A stretch of DNA of 64,000 bases from Ridgeia piscesae (taxonomy: Eukaryota > Annelida > Polychaeta > Sabellida > Siboglinidae), in the NCBI GenBank assembly GCA_025642075.2, contig JAODUO010000121.1:496501-560500 (forward strand), given 5' to 3'. Within the stretch, counting starts at the first letter, position 1. Every line of letters starts with the position of its first letter. Of the stretch, positions 1-39,612 are shown piece by piece. The position numbers and the translations under genes were made by a program. Below the pieces are notes generated by a model. That model was not told the origin of the DNA and did no database searches. It worked only from the letters and a program-made list of their open reading frames with translations.

Positions 1-1142
1 GTGAAAAGCTAAACAAGTTATTAAGTTACCACGCTAATTTAGTATCAGTTGTGAAAACGTCGCTTTTCCATCTCGTTCAGCCGGTAAATGTTATGAAATC
101 ACCACATTGACTTAGTAAAATACGAATAGTTGAAAAGGCTATTGCGTCGAAACACTACAATATTCATATTTTACAACAAGTTACAACGCTAACTTAGTTA
201 AATATATGGGAACGCCACCTGTATAACGCTATGAAACGGAGAAGCGTTACAAAATATTACGTAGTTAGCAGATTGACTCAGTCAAATAAGAAAACTTGGA
301 AAGGTTATTGTAATTTGTTAAGAAATTGAGTTATGGTCGTGATCTGGCCCGCTTTTTTTAAGGAAGTTGTGTTATGAACGTGGTTGGAAGCGTCATTTTA
401 ACGGAAGTTATGGTTTGCACGTGACAGAAAACTGTCCTAGCTTTGTGTGTATGGGTTGCGCAATGACATGTAAGTTGCCTACGTGGAGCATGTCACCTAT
501 GTGAACATGGTAGGGATAGTGACCTATAACTTGATGTTGCCGGAAGACATTATGCACGCGCAATTACCTAAATCGGTTACCCATTACCAGAAGATGACCA
601 ACATATAATTACATGTGCAATGGTCTTTGTCAGTGATCTGTTTTGTAGATTCAAGGTAAGTTCAAATACCATGTTTTATTATAGGAGACTTAGAAAATAA
701 AGCATAACAACGAAATTAATAATTATTTGTGTAATATGAGTTACCATACATGACACAACGGGGACTTGGCTAAACGTTTGTCATAACAGGAGAAAGAACA
801 AGCAATACGGTTTATACATTTATTCTAGTAAAACACAATAATACATTTAGAAAGTACCGTCAATGCAGACACGCCTAGGTCAACATGTTTGTTGTTCCTC
901 AAAAACGGAGGCTAGTCATAGCAAGATATGGATGTGCTAGGTTGTATTTACTTACATATAACGGCCCATTGTGTAGTATAACAACTCAGTAAACCTGGGT
1001 TACAAAGGCCCAGTGAGAATGACGACCTCGCAGAGCCCGGTCTTCCATGCTGGCCTGTCTCCCCTGCTTCAAGATAGAAAACGAAATCACAACGCGTGCG
1101 TCTTCAGCCGCGCCAACATATCTTGACTATTGGTTTACCTAG

Positions 1143-1350
1143 TTTAACAATAAGACACACGTATATTGGGGTATTAGTTCACGCCATATCTGTCAGATGG
1201 CTCCACTTGTTCTTTCACATAGTTTGTAGTTCACTATTCTGCCAGTGGGCGCTACATGATCTTTGACACGCTTTAACCTAATTTTAAAAATAAGACGCAC
1301 GAATTTGGGCAGTATTAGTTCACGACATATCCGTCACTTGGGCGCTACTT
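1143..1350. repeat. Imperfect direct repeat
   Basis: Two about 70 bp units starting near 1143 and 1277 share AATAAGAC-CAC and GTATTAGTTCAC followed by CATAT and GTCA. Function unknown. Confidence 0.55.
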
Positions 1351-1510
1351 GACCTTTAACCTTCCACCTTTCCACCGCGCCGCTCAGCGCCACAAAGACG
1401 CATTGTGTTTCTCATGAAGCCTTTCCATTCAAGCAATGATAAAATCCTATTTCATTTAAAGCGTTGCTCCTCCAAAACCGCCCTAAAAGACCCATTTCCT
1501 CCCCTCCTCC

Positions 1511-1612
1511 GCAGCTACCAATCAAAACCTTTTCTCCCTTCCTCCTTTCCTCCACAACAGCCAATCAAAACCTTTCTTCTTCCGCAACAGCCAATCAAAA
1601 CCTTTTCCTCCC
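1511..1612 (+). repeat. Short minisatellite with three CCAATCAAAACC boxes
   Basis: CCAATCAAAACC occurs at 1518, 1561 and 1591, the last two preceded by GCAACAG or ACAACAG, within a pyrimidine-rich strand. The three CCAAT boxes on one strand could bind NF-Y, but there is no other promoter evidence. Confidence 0.6.
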
Positions 1613-3095
1613 TCCCATAATATCAGACTTCCGAACATATACACATCGAAAAAAGGTGGTAAAAACGTTTTGAAAAGGCCCTAATACTTTTTCCATTTAA
1701 CTGGTAGATTACCCACTGTTACCTTGTATTAAATAAACAGTTTCTGGTACGTGATTTAGAATACCAATACTACCGGTACATATAAATATTTGATCCAGGT
1801 TATTTACAAAATGCTAAAGGTGTAAACGGTGAAGTGTTACGCGGGGTATTCCGTTAAAAAGTTGACAATGAATGTAATGTTTGCAACCTATACATTTCGG
1901 TTAGTATTATTAATGGACAACTAGATACTGCTAATATGTCATAAATACTACGCGTAGACTTAGTCACACCACACAACAACAGAACAATGGATATAACTTA
2001 CCAACTGCAACGATACAACGGAATGAAGGTAGCAAGAACGCTAAAAAACACTGTCCGCGCCTTTCAAAATATATAACGGATGTTGGCAGAGCCCCCTATA
2101 ATAATAGCTTTTGATAACGTAATCACTGTCGTTGTCAACAGATGGCGACAACTGTTCGCTGCAGGAAAACCTCAATCTTAAACGCTCGCTAAGTGCTTAC
2201 AAATAAGCCTGCTATTTTTGATTAAGCGCTTGACATTTAGTTAAGCGTTCTAATAATTATTTGTCAGCAGGTCTTCCCATTAAAGCCACATATTGCATAT
2301 GATTGCATTTGTAATGGGTAATACATGTTTTGGAGCGCGCTGCTGGTTAATAAAATTCTTGATATTATAAATGGCAGGGTCGGTGGACTATTGAGTAGGG
2401 CCAAATACAGGTAAAGCCGTCACGCCAACTGCCTAAATGGTATAACATTTCACAAAACAAATCCCAATTAATGGAAATATGCATACGACAGGTACAAAAC
2501 ATATTACGGTAATGATATGTATATTGCGTATAGCATATTATCTGTTATATAGGCTAACTAGGAATACGTTCCACAATGCGTTTAAAACAAAACGCCAATA
2601 ATGTCATAAAACACGTTTTTCAAAGATGTGTTTAAAAATAAACACTTATTTTGAAATATGAACACGTCTAGTGTTTTCAAGTGTTTTGGTAAAACACTTG
2701 TTGGTACAGTGTTTGTAAGCAGTGTACTATGCAAAAGAAGAACGCAATAAAAACAAGCCTAGTTTCATGATAGACCGATACTGATCTACAAACATCGGTT
2801 CTTTCCATGCGATCAACTGATATCTTCACGAGCTTATAAAGGAATTGCGATTTTCAAACATTTGCTTAGCGTAGTATGATACGTACACCATTTTACTTTT
2901 AAAAAATAGTATCCAAAATGCAGCACGCAGCCGCTGGGATGAAAGAGGAGAAAATATTCATGTACGTTCACGGTAGAATTAGTCCAAATTGATCACATGG
3001 TTCTATTTTTGGTCGTAAACGACCAGTGGTTGAAGTTCTCAATTTTGAAACTTCCTAAATGTTTGTTATTCAACAATTATCTGACCATGTTTTAG

Positions 3096-32216
<29,121 letters not shown>

Positions 32217-33280
32217 GATGGAGCCAACCGTCATGTTTGCTAGATCTATCGCTATATGCAAACAATGATTCGTCATGAATAGTACATATGCCATTACAAA
32301 ATGCGAACCGTCGTCAGTTGTATATGACCCGTAACAAACGAATGACCCGTGTCTTGGGCGCTGGAACTATCAGTGTAACAATTAGGGATTATCAACATAT
32401 ACCGTGTTTGATTGACAAAAATTCGATGATTTCACAATGTGAAGATGCACAATCGATTATTGTTTTACACAAATTAGAGTGGCCCTGTGTTGCTATGCCT
32501 GTAGATATGATATACCAACATTGCTCCCTTTTCATCAATCTTAAACCAGCTTTTTTGATTCATTTGACTGGCACACTTGTATGCCACCAATTGGTCAACA
32601 CTACACTTAATAGTGATATATTTTATGATGATAACTAGATGGTATAACACATACAGTATTTATTTTTGCTATATTTTGCTGCTGCTGCGTTTCTTATTGC
32701 AAGCGTACTTGTATTTATTGTTTCTATGTAATAAATTGAATAATATTCTGCAAAACTGTGAATGGTGTCGTGGGAATTATGCCAACTGGCTTTTTCGAAT
32801 CGGTAGATATTGTGGTCAGCTGTGTCATCGTTGGTATTATCGTTATCGCTTATTCAACGTAGTACCTAGGGAAATCATTATGGGCATCATATCAGAAGAG
32901 TAACTATTTTTACATGTTAATGTTTGTCGTTGTCATCACTACAACCATGAAACATGGAATACCGACATCATCGAAAGAAAGAACTTTTCAGACATTTGCT
33001 CCGGGTGTGGTTTCGTCATTGCCCCTTAAAGAAACGAACGGTCTAATTCCTGAATCAAACGCACAGCCCCAGCTGTTATCTATTTTAACATTGTCGTCAT
33101 CGTTGTCTTGTACCATTATTTTGATAGTGTCCATTTCAGACAATTCCGGCAATGTGACTTTAGAGAATGAATTCTCAGTCCAGTGTGTTTCCATTTCCCT
33201 GTCTATGATATATTACTTCCCTTACATAGACACCTCTGAGGCGGGCGACGTTGAACAGCCTACCGTCTGACCTCGCCCGC
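32217..33280. other. 3' flank of gene 1
   Basis: Probably 3' UTR then intergenic. An open frame at 32914-33270 codes for nothing I recognise and has no visible domain. Confidence 0.4.
32730..32735 (+). promoter_or_regulatory. Possible polyadenylation signal of gene 1
   Basis: First AATAAA seen downstream of the stop codon (about 515 bp on). Such hexamers are common in AT-rich DNA, so this is a candidate only. Confidence 0.25.
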
Positions 33281-33905
33281 CTCAGAGCCAAAATAAAAAT
33301 ACGTGAAGCCGGAGTCATGTTGTTTGTTGATGACGCGGCAGTTGCGACCACCAGGAACTCCAGTCGCTGATGGACCGCTTCTCTCAGCCAGGCAGGAGAG
33401 AAGACTCAACACCTTCCACCTGATAAGTATTCGCCGTATCCTGGGCATATCCTGAAAAGACCGAGTGTCCAACGCGGAGGTCGTGTCTAGTGCTGGCCTT
33501 CCCAGTGTGTACATTCTGTTCAGGCAGCGCAGACTGCGCTGGTTCGGTCATGTCCACAGCATGAACAATGGCCGCATCCCAAAAGACTCCTCTATGAAGA
33601 GCTGGCAGGACGTCTGCATGAGAGACATGAAGGCGCTCGACATCGATGCAGCATCCTGGGAGGATATTGTAGCTGACCGCACGAGGTGGAGAAGTGCCCT
33701 GAGTTAACGCCTCAAGACAGGGGACGAGAAGCTGATGAACGCAGCAGAAGACAAACGGATACGCAGAAAGGAGCGCAGCAACTTCAACAGACCAGACACC
33801 ACCCACAGATGCGACCTTTGTGGTAGAGTCTGCCTCTCCCGCATCGGTCACTTCAGCCACAGGCGTCGCTGCTCCAGCCGAGCCGACAGTCAGAACAGTT
33901 AAGAT
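33280..33905 (+). mobile_element. Deletion-derivative LINE with C2H2 finger end
   Basis: Starts with an RT motif C piece (LFVDDAAVATTRNSS), jumps to IRRILGIS, RRLRWFGHVHSMNNGRIPK and DIDAASWEDIVADRTRWR, and ends with CDLCGRVCLSRIGHFSHRRRC, a C2H2-like finger found at the end of some invertebrate LINE proteins. Internal deletion and stops show it is dead. Confidence 0.85.
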
Positions 33906-34600
33906 GCTTCACCCATGGTCAGGAGCCTACTACTACATTAGACACCAGATAGAACGGACCTGCGGCGAATATCGTCGCTTCGGAAAAACGCATAAAATGT
34001 AAATGTTCCGTCGCCTACTAACATAATCCGCTACCATAATCTATCCACGCTACTCCATCAGTGAAGTCGTTGCCTTGACCGCTCAAGACAGTTAACCTCT
34101 CAAATGAAACAACTTACTCACTATACAGTACGGCAGACCCATGATGAAAATGCTTTTATTCAGGCACGCGATCCAAGTGATCTGGTGAAAGATAAGACCA
34201 TCAGATAAAATAAAACACAGCAATGTAAGACATTAAACTAATCCCGAGCCCCACGGAGAGTGGTTTTCATATTTGCAGCAAGACTAGACTCACAACATGG
34301 TCAACAATGTGACATTTGTGACATTGTTTGCATCCCGGTTGTGTCCATGCATACAAACAGGAACTTCGTGCATTTGAAACATACGACATCCCTTTTATCT
34401 GTTCGATGTGTGAAAGGAAGGAATGTGGCAATAATGACATAAACAATACAAGTTGTAATTGCTATAGATTCTTAATTATTGACATTAGTCAAATTAATAT
34501 ATTATACAAACAATGCTATACCCTTCCATTGTCGCTAGGATATCGTTTCTTCATATTAACGTAAACGGTACGTATTGATGCCGAGGGACAGATAGATGAA
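33906..34600. other. Intergenic, nothing recognised
   Basis: No gene, RNA or repeat identified by eye. Confidence 0.5.
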
Positions 34601-35110
34601 ATGAGTTATATTTGTTAAAAGCCTTTCAACATTATTGGCACTGCTGATCCTATCAATACGAAAATAATACCAACTCATATTCTTATGCAATTACATAATG
34701 CGATAGTTCAACCACACTTCAACAATGGAGATGTAATCTACGAGTCAGCCTCAATAAACACCAAAGCAAGATTACAAAAATACAAACGAGAACTGCTAGA
34801 CTCGTATCGGAGCCGCCCTTTTGTATCTACCTTCAAAAGAACCTTCCAAAACTATGTGAGTGCTAAACCACACATTGTTTTTATTTGTTTCATGTGTGTT
34901 AACATTATTTAATTTTGACTTTATTTATTTTCTTCTTTGTATTTTTGTATGCATTTAATAATTTTTTTTGTCCTTCTTAACTTATCCCTTGTAAATGTAT
35001 CGTCGCATGTTGTATGGATGTTGTAAATGATGTGTGAATGGCTCGGCCATCAAAAATAGTGTAAACTAAAATGTCACCGAGTAAAAATAAAATGTTTAGT
35101 CAATCAATGT
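34600..35110 (+). mobile_element. LINE 3' remnant
   Basis: Encodes a partial LINE tail (LHNAIVQPHFNNGDVIYES, RLQKYKRELLDSY, STFKRTFQNY) followed by a non-coding end with AATAAAATG near 35087. Confidence 0.55.
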
Positions 35111-35405
35111 GAAAGTGTTCCCATTACAATACAACTAATTTCGATTAACCGTATTTCACGCTTCGTTTTTGTTTCTGCCGCATCTCTACTCAAGGAGGTT
35201 CATCGTGCAGGTAAGACAATGTACATGTACATGCGACTCACGTTTATTAAGCGTCAAGCGTTACACCACCAGAAAGCGCGCCGAAAACAAGCCAAAGTCA
35301 CGCAAAACCATGATTTGTGTGTTTTTCACTACCTTAAATAAATAATACAATTGAAATATGTTACAATATCTTGCACTACAATCATATTTTGATGTCATAT
35401 ATCAT

Positions 35406-35461
35406 AATTTAACATAATGACATTTTAATATATATATATTAAAATGTCATTATGTTAAATT
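35406..35461. repeat. Perfect 56 bp palindrome with AT core
   Basis: Arms AATTTAACATAATGACATTT meet at an ATATATAT centre. An AT microsatellite follows at 35471-35528. Confidence 0.95.
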
Positions 35462-35466
35462 TTGAT

Positions 35467-35509
<43 letters not shown>

Positions 35510-35859
35510 TATATATATATATATATATACACGGTAATCGAAAAATGTGTTATGCCCCGCATGTTAGGGTGGGTCGGCGCATGCGTCTTACTGCCTCGCA
35601 TGTATTACTTTATCAAGTTCTCGCCTACTCAGGGCCGCTGATATTACTCTCTTGTATTGTTTTTATTTATGTCCACACCTTATGATGTAGATATATTGAT
35701 ATCACGCACACAAAACTAGCGACGGCGTTACGGCGACAAAAAGGCTGCTGTCACCTAGGTGCTGGTGAAAGGTCATGTGATCAAGCGCCACTATGGCAGC
35801 TATTTATTTGCCGTAGTGTATCGGAACACGTACAACACTAAGATCCTCCCAAAGATTAT

Positions 35860-38095
35860 TTTCGAAATCAACTGGAAAAGGCAAGCAACAAAAACTTGTT
35901 TCGTACAGCAACCACCTGAATACCGTTTGGCCGCCCAAGTATGCGAACTATTTTCTCGTTTCTTTCGTGGAAAGATTGACAATCTCCTGTCAGGTCTGCA
36001 GTGTTTCAACGACATCGATATGCCATTAGACTGACTGTATTGATGTGTTTGATCGAACAACGAGCACAGAGATCACAGCGATTTGTTGTGCTACTAAGAA
36101 AACGTGCGTGTTGGATCATCTGCCAGCAAATCAGCTCACTGACAACATCACCAGTATTGTGCCTGTCATCACACGGGTCACAAATGCTTCTCTGGACGAG
36201 GGAGTGATGCCGAAGTCGTTGAAGCATGCAATTGTCCGACCACTTTTAAAGAAACCATCACTGGACAAAGACACCCTGAGCAGTTACCGACCATGGAGTA
36301 ACCTCACTCAATTATCCAAAGTAATTGAGAAAGTGGTCGCGCTTAGGATAACGACGCATGTATCTGGTCAGCAATTGGTTGAGTGCTTTCAGTCGGCGTA
36401 TCGGAACAAACATTCAACAGAAACTGCGCTGCTGTATGTTACAAGTGCAGTCGAAACAGCAATGGACAAAACACAAGGAACCATCTTGCTTCTCGTAGAC
36501 TTCAGTTCCGCCTTCGATACGATCAACCATAACATCTTGATTAGGCGGTTACGTTTGCGCTTCGGCTTTGTTGACAAAACACTGGATTGGATGATATCTT
36601 ATCTGAAGGAGAGGATGCAGTGAATAGTAATCGGTGACCAGTCGTCGAGTACAACTACTGTAACGAAAGTTGTCCCGCAAGGCTCTGTGCTTGAGCCACT
36701 GCTCTTTTCGTTATACGTCCAACCTATCGGTGACATCATACAAGCCCATGGACTATTCTTCCATCAATATGCCGATGATTTATAGGTATGTGCTCATTTT
36801 GACTTGAACCATTCTGCATTATTGGCTGCAGTTAAGCAAATGGAAGATTGTTTAGATGAGGTAAAAGTTTGGATGGCACGGAAATATGTTCATGAACGAT
36901 GGCAAGACACAATATCTTCCAATTATGCCCAATGCAGATGCAATCGTGGATAAAAGTGTGATTCGCGTTGGTATGGCTACAATTACGGCTTCGCTTTGTG
37001 TTCAGTGTCTTGGTGTTTGCATTGATAGGCACCTTGACATGAAAAAGCAACTGTCGCAAACTATCAGTGCTTGCTCTTTCTACCTGCGCAACATTAATCA
37101 TATTTGCCGCTTTCTTCCCAGACCGACAAAGGAACGCGTTGTCAATGCCATTATCACATCACGGCTTGACTACTGTAACGCACTCTTATACGGTACGTCT
37201 GCAGTTAACATCGTCCCTCTACAGCGAATACATGACGCGGATGCCAGGTTGATTACGCGTAGCTCGCGTAGCGACAGTGCCACACCCTTGTTACGCGAAC
37301 TCCACTGGCTGCCCATTGTGTGCAGAGTTGATTTCAAGCTACTTGTATTCACTTACAAAGCCACGCACAACGACGCGCCAGAGTATTTGTGTGAACTCGT
37401 GTGCCCGTATCAACCGACAAGAACACTGCGCTTTGATAACATGCTACAATAACATGTTAGAAGTGAAGCGTACCCGTACCAAAGCTGGAGACTGCTCGTT
37501 CGCTGTCGCTGCTGTGTCCCTATGGAACAATTTACCAACGGTCATTAAGACTTGTGACAATATCAACAGCTTCAAACGTCTACTGAAGACACATTTTTGT
37601 CGTATTGCATACTGGTGTACTTCGACATGAACATTATATCATTTTTACTAGATTATTTGGTAATATTATCAATACATAGTTATACATTTATTTATTGGCA
37701 TTATTGTTACGTAATTGATTATTATTTTTATTTTAACAGTTTTAATATATACTAAACTATTTATTACTAATAACTTATACCTATACCGTCAGTTATCAGT
37801 ATAACTGTAATATAATTATACACTTGACCGCGATTATTATGTATGTTTATGACTAATACGTAATTTATTTATTTATCTAAAAGTGCTACGCTATTTAATA
37901 CCATACTAGTTTTATTTATTTATTTATATACATGTATTATTTTACATTTATATTAAAACACTAGTATTTGTCTTATTGTATACATATATCTTTTTATGTC
38001 GTTTAAATTGTAATATGTTGTGAAGCGCCACGAACGATTATGGATGTGGCGCTATACAAAATAAATATTATTATTATATTATAAAGGAAAAAGGT
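35860..38095 (+). mobile_element. CR1/L2-type LINE, 5'-truncated
   Basis: RT from about 35930: VIEKVVALRITTHVSGQQLV, FQSAYRNKHSTETALLYV, LLLVDFSSAFDTINHNIL, then (36660-36790) a QGSVLEP and QYADD region, and C-terminus to 37630 (LGVCIDRHLDMKKQL, SRLDYCNALLYGTS, LRELHWLPIVCRVDFKLL). The 3' end is GGCGCTATACAAAATAAA plus ATT repeats (38045-38095), a common tail for this group. Two frameshifts and stops. Confidence 0.9.
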
Positions 38096-38099
38096 CCGC

Positions 38100-38582
38100 A
38101 TTTTTCAAAAGCCCATAACACTAGTTAATACATTTGCATCCGTATTGTAAGAAGTTGTGTTCTATTGGGAACACGCAAATTGAGCATGTGGGTTATGCTG
38201 GCACTACACCTGCTTTCAATAGAGCCGTAGAAGTCATGATTGAAAACAAACAACGCCAGCCTGCTGTATTTGGCTTGTCTCAGTTCCAATGCAGATGACC
38301 TTTGCGTACTGAAATCCTACAGTCTGGCTTAAAGTTGATACCAAAGTAAATAAATTGATGTGGTTGAAATAAATTGATGTGGTTGAAATTTGCATGAAGT
38401 TTATTAGTAATATAAAAGCATGACAGAAACAATCAATGGCACACACAAATAACTACATTGTAATGGAATTACATTTAAAAACAACACAATTGTCTCACAA
38501 AGATGTAGTTGAAGCAGTTCCACTTTGTGTGGTTTCGCAACAACAAATACTGAGTACTACAAGTACGGAGTACAATTATTCG

Positions 38583-38657
<75 letters not shown>

Positions 38658-38660
38658 ATA
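38100..38660. other. Intergenic with (AT)n tract
   Basis: A tandem 21 bp duplication (AAATTGATGTGGTTGAAAT at 38348 and 38369) and an AT microsatellite at 38586-38658. No gene seen. Confidence 0.5.
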
Positions 38661-38830
38661 AATCCTGAACACTTACATATGTTCTCGTGTCATCCTTTAC
38701 TCCTTTCCAGTAATATCGCTGGGTGGTTTTGTCTAGAGTGGCATAGACGCCACTGTGACCAGCATTTGGTGTAGAGTGGACCTCCCATAACATCTTGGTA
38801 TTCTGTTTTTCATCAGTTATGATTTAATTT
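38660..38830 (-). mobile_element. Retrotransposon integrase zinc-finger fragment
   Basis: On the minus strand it reads LWEVHSTPNAGHSGVYATLD then TQRYYWKGVKDDTRTYV, the H2C2 integrase N-terminal finger pattern of Ty3/gypsy or BEL pol. The Cys pair is lost where the AT microsatellite begins. Confidence 0.65.
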
Positions 38831-39612
38831 CTGCCGGATGTTTGTATGTGGCTGGACATACACTAACACTCCAGTTTCTGCAATTATTTCACATAATCCT
38901 AGTTACTATAACATGCACTGCTTCTTTTCATGATAAATACTTACAAGTGATTGATGATGATGACATTTTCTTAAGCAGGACCACCCAGTAGAACTTGTCA
39001 GTTGGCATTATTAATAGGGTTAGCAGTTCATTGATGTATATAATTCCCTGTAATACCGAAGCAGTTTCTGTAACACCATAATGAAAGGTCAAATTGATTA
39101 AGGAATACATAAATTATATGATGGTGGTTGTATAATTATATGCTGAACTTTTATTTTAGTGACTGCATCATTTTTAAAGATAATTGTTACTTCTACTTTC
39201 TTAAATGACGTTTTGGTTTTATGTATGTCATCCTTCTATGTTTTATTTATTTATTATGTTTTATTAGTCTATTTTTATGGCACTTTGGTAATGTAGAGTT
39301 AATTTTAGTCATATGTTTAAGTAATAATTTTTAAAGGAATATCTGCTATATGTATATGCAAAGCGCCCTGAATATTTTTTAACTATAGTGTGCAATGCAA
39401 GGGATCGAAAAGTAGGTCGTCGCTACAGCGCGTAGAAATGATTTATTATGTAACACAGTCGACGCGGGGGTCATGAACGCATTCTCGACATTGTGGCACG
39501 GGGTCAAAGTTGATCGGCCACCTGAGGTTATGCTAGTTCGGCGCGCATGTGCATACGTAGAACGACGTTCTGAACCGCTCGACGTTGCAGACCGTCACAC
39601 CGGCTAATATTA
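38831..39612. other. Intergenic, nothing recognised
   Basis: No coding or repeat structure recognised; 39410-39600 is more GC-rich than its surroundings. Confidence 0.45.

Larger units (their letters stand above)
1..3095. other. Region upstream of gene 1 exon 2; no gene seen
   Basis: No convincing exon, and no match by eye to the signal-peptide exon of gene 2. The last 400 bp (about 2700-3095) align with 45660-46074 upstream of gene 2 exon 2, so this part is intron 1. Elsewhere: an imperfect direct repeat (about 1143-1215 and 1277-1350), a CCAAT-rich minisatellite (1511-1612) and a 10-bp-arm hairpin (2678-2700). Confidence 0.6.

Noticed and set aside
640..668. Possible first exon ending at a GTAAGT donor near 656
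   Set aside because: The 12-residue frame in front is not a signal peptide and has no match in gene 2.
1841..1912. Possible signal-peptide exon for gene 1 (ATG near 1868)
   Set aside because: The peptide is short and only weakly hydrophobic, and no phase-0 donor follows.
32914..33270. 118-codon open frame downstream of gene 1
   Set aside because: No domain, no paralog near gene 2 in the window, no splice context; kept only as an unrecognised frame.
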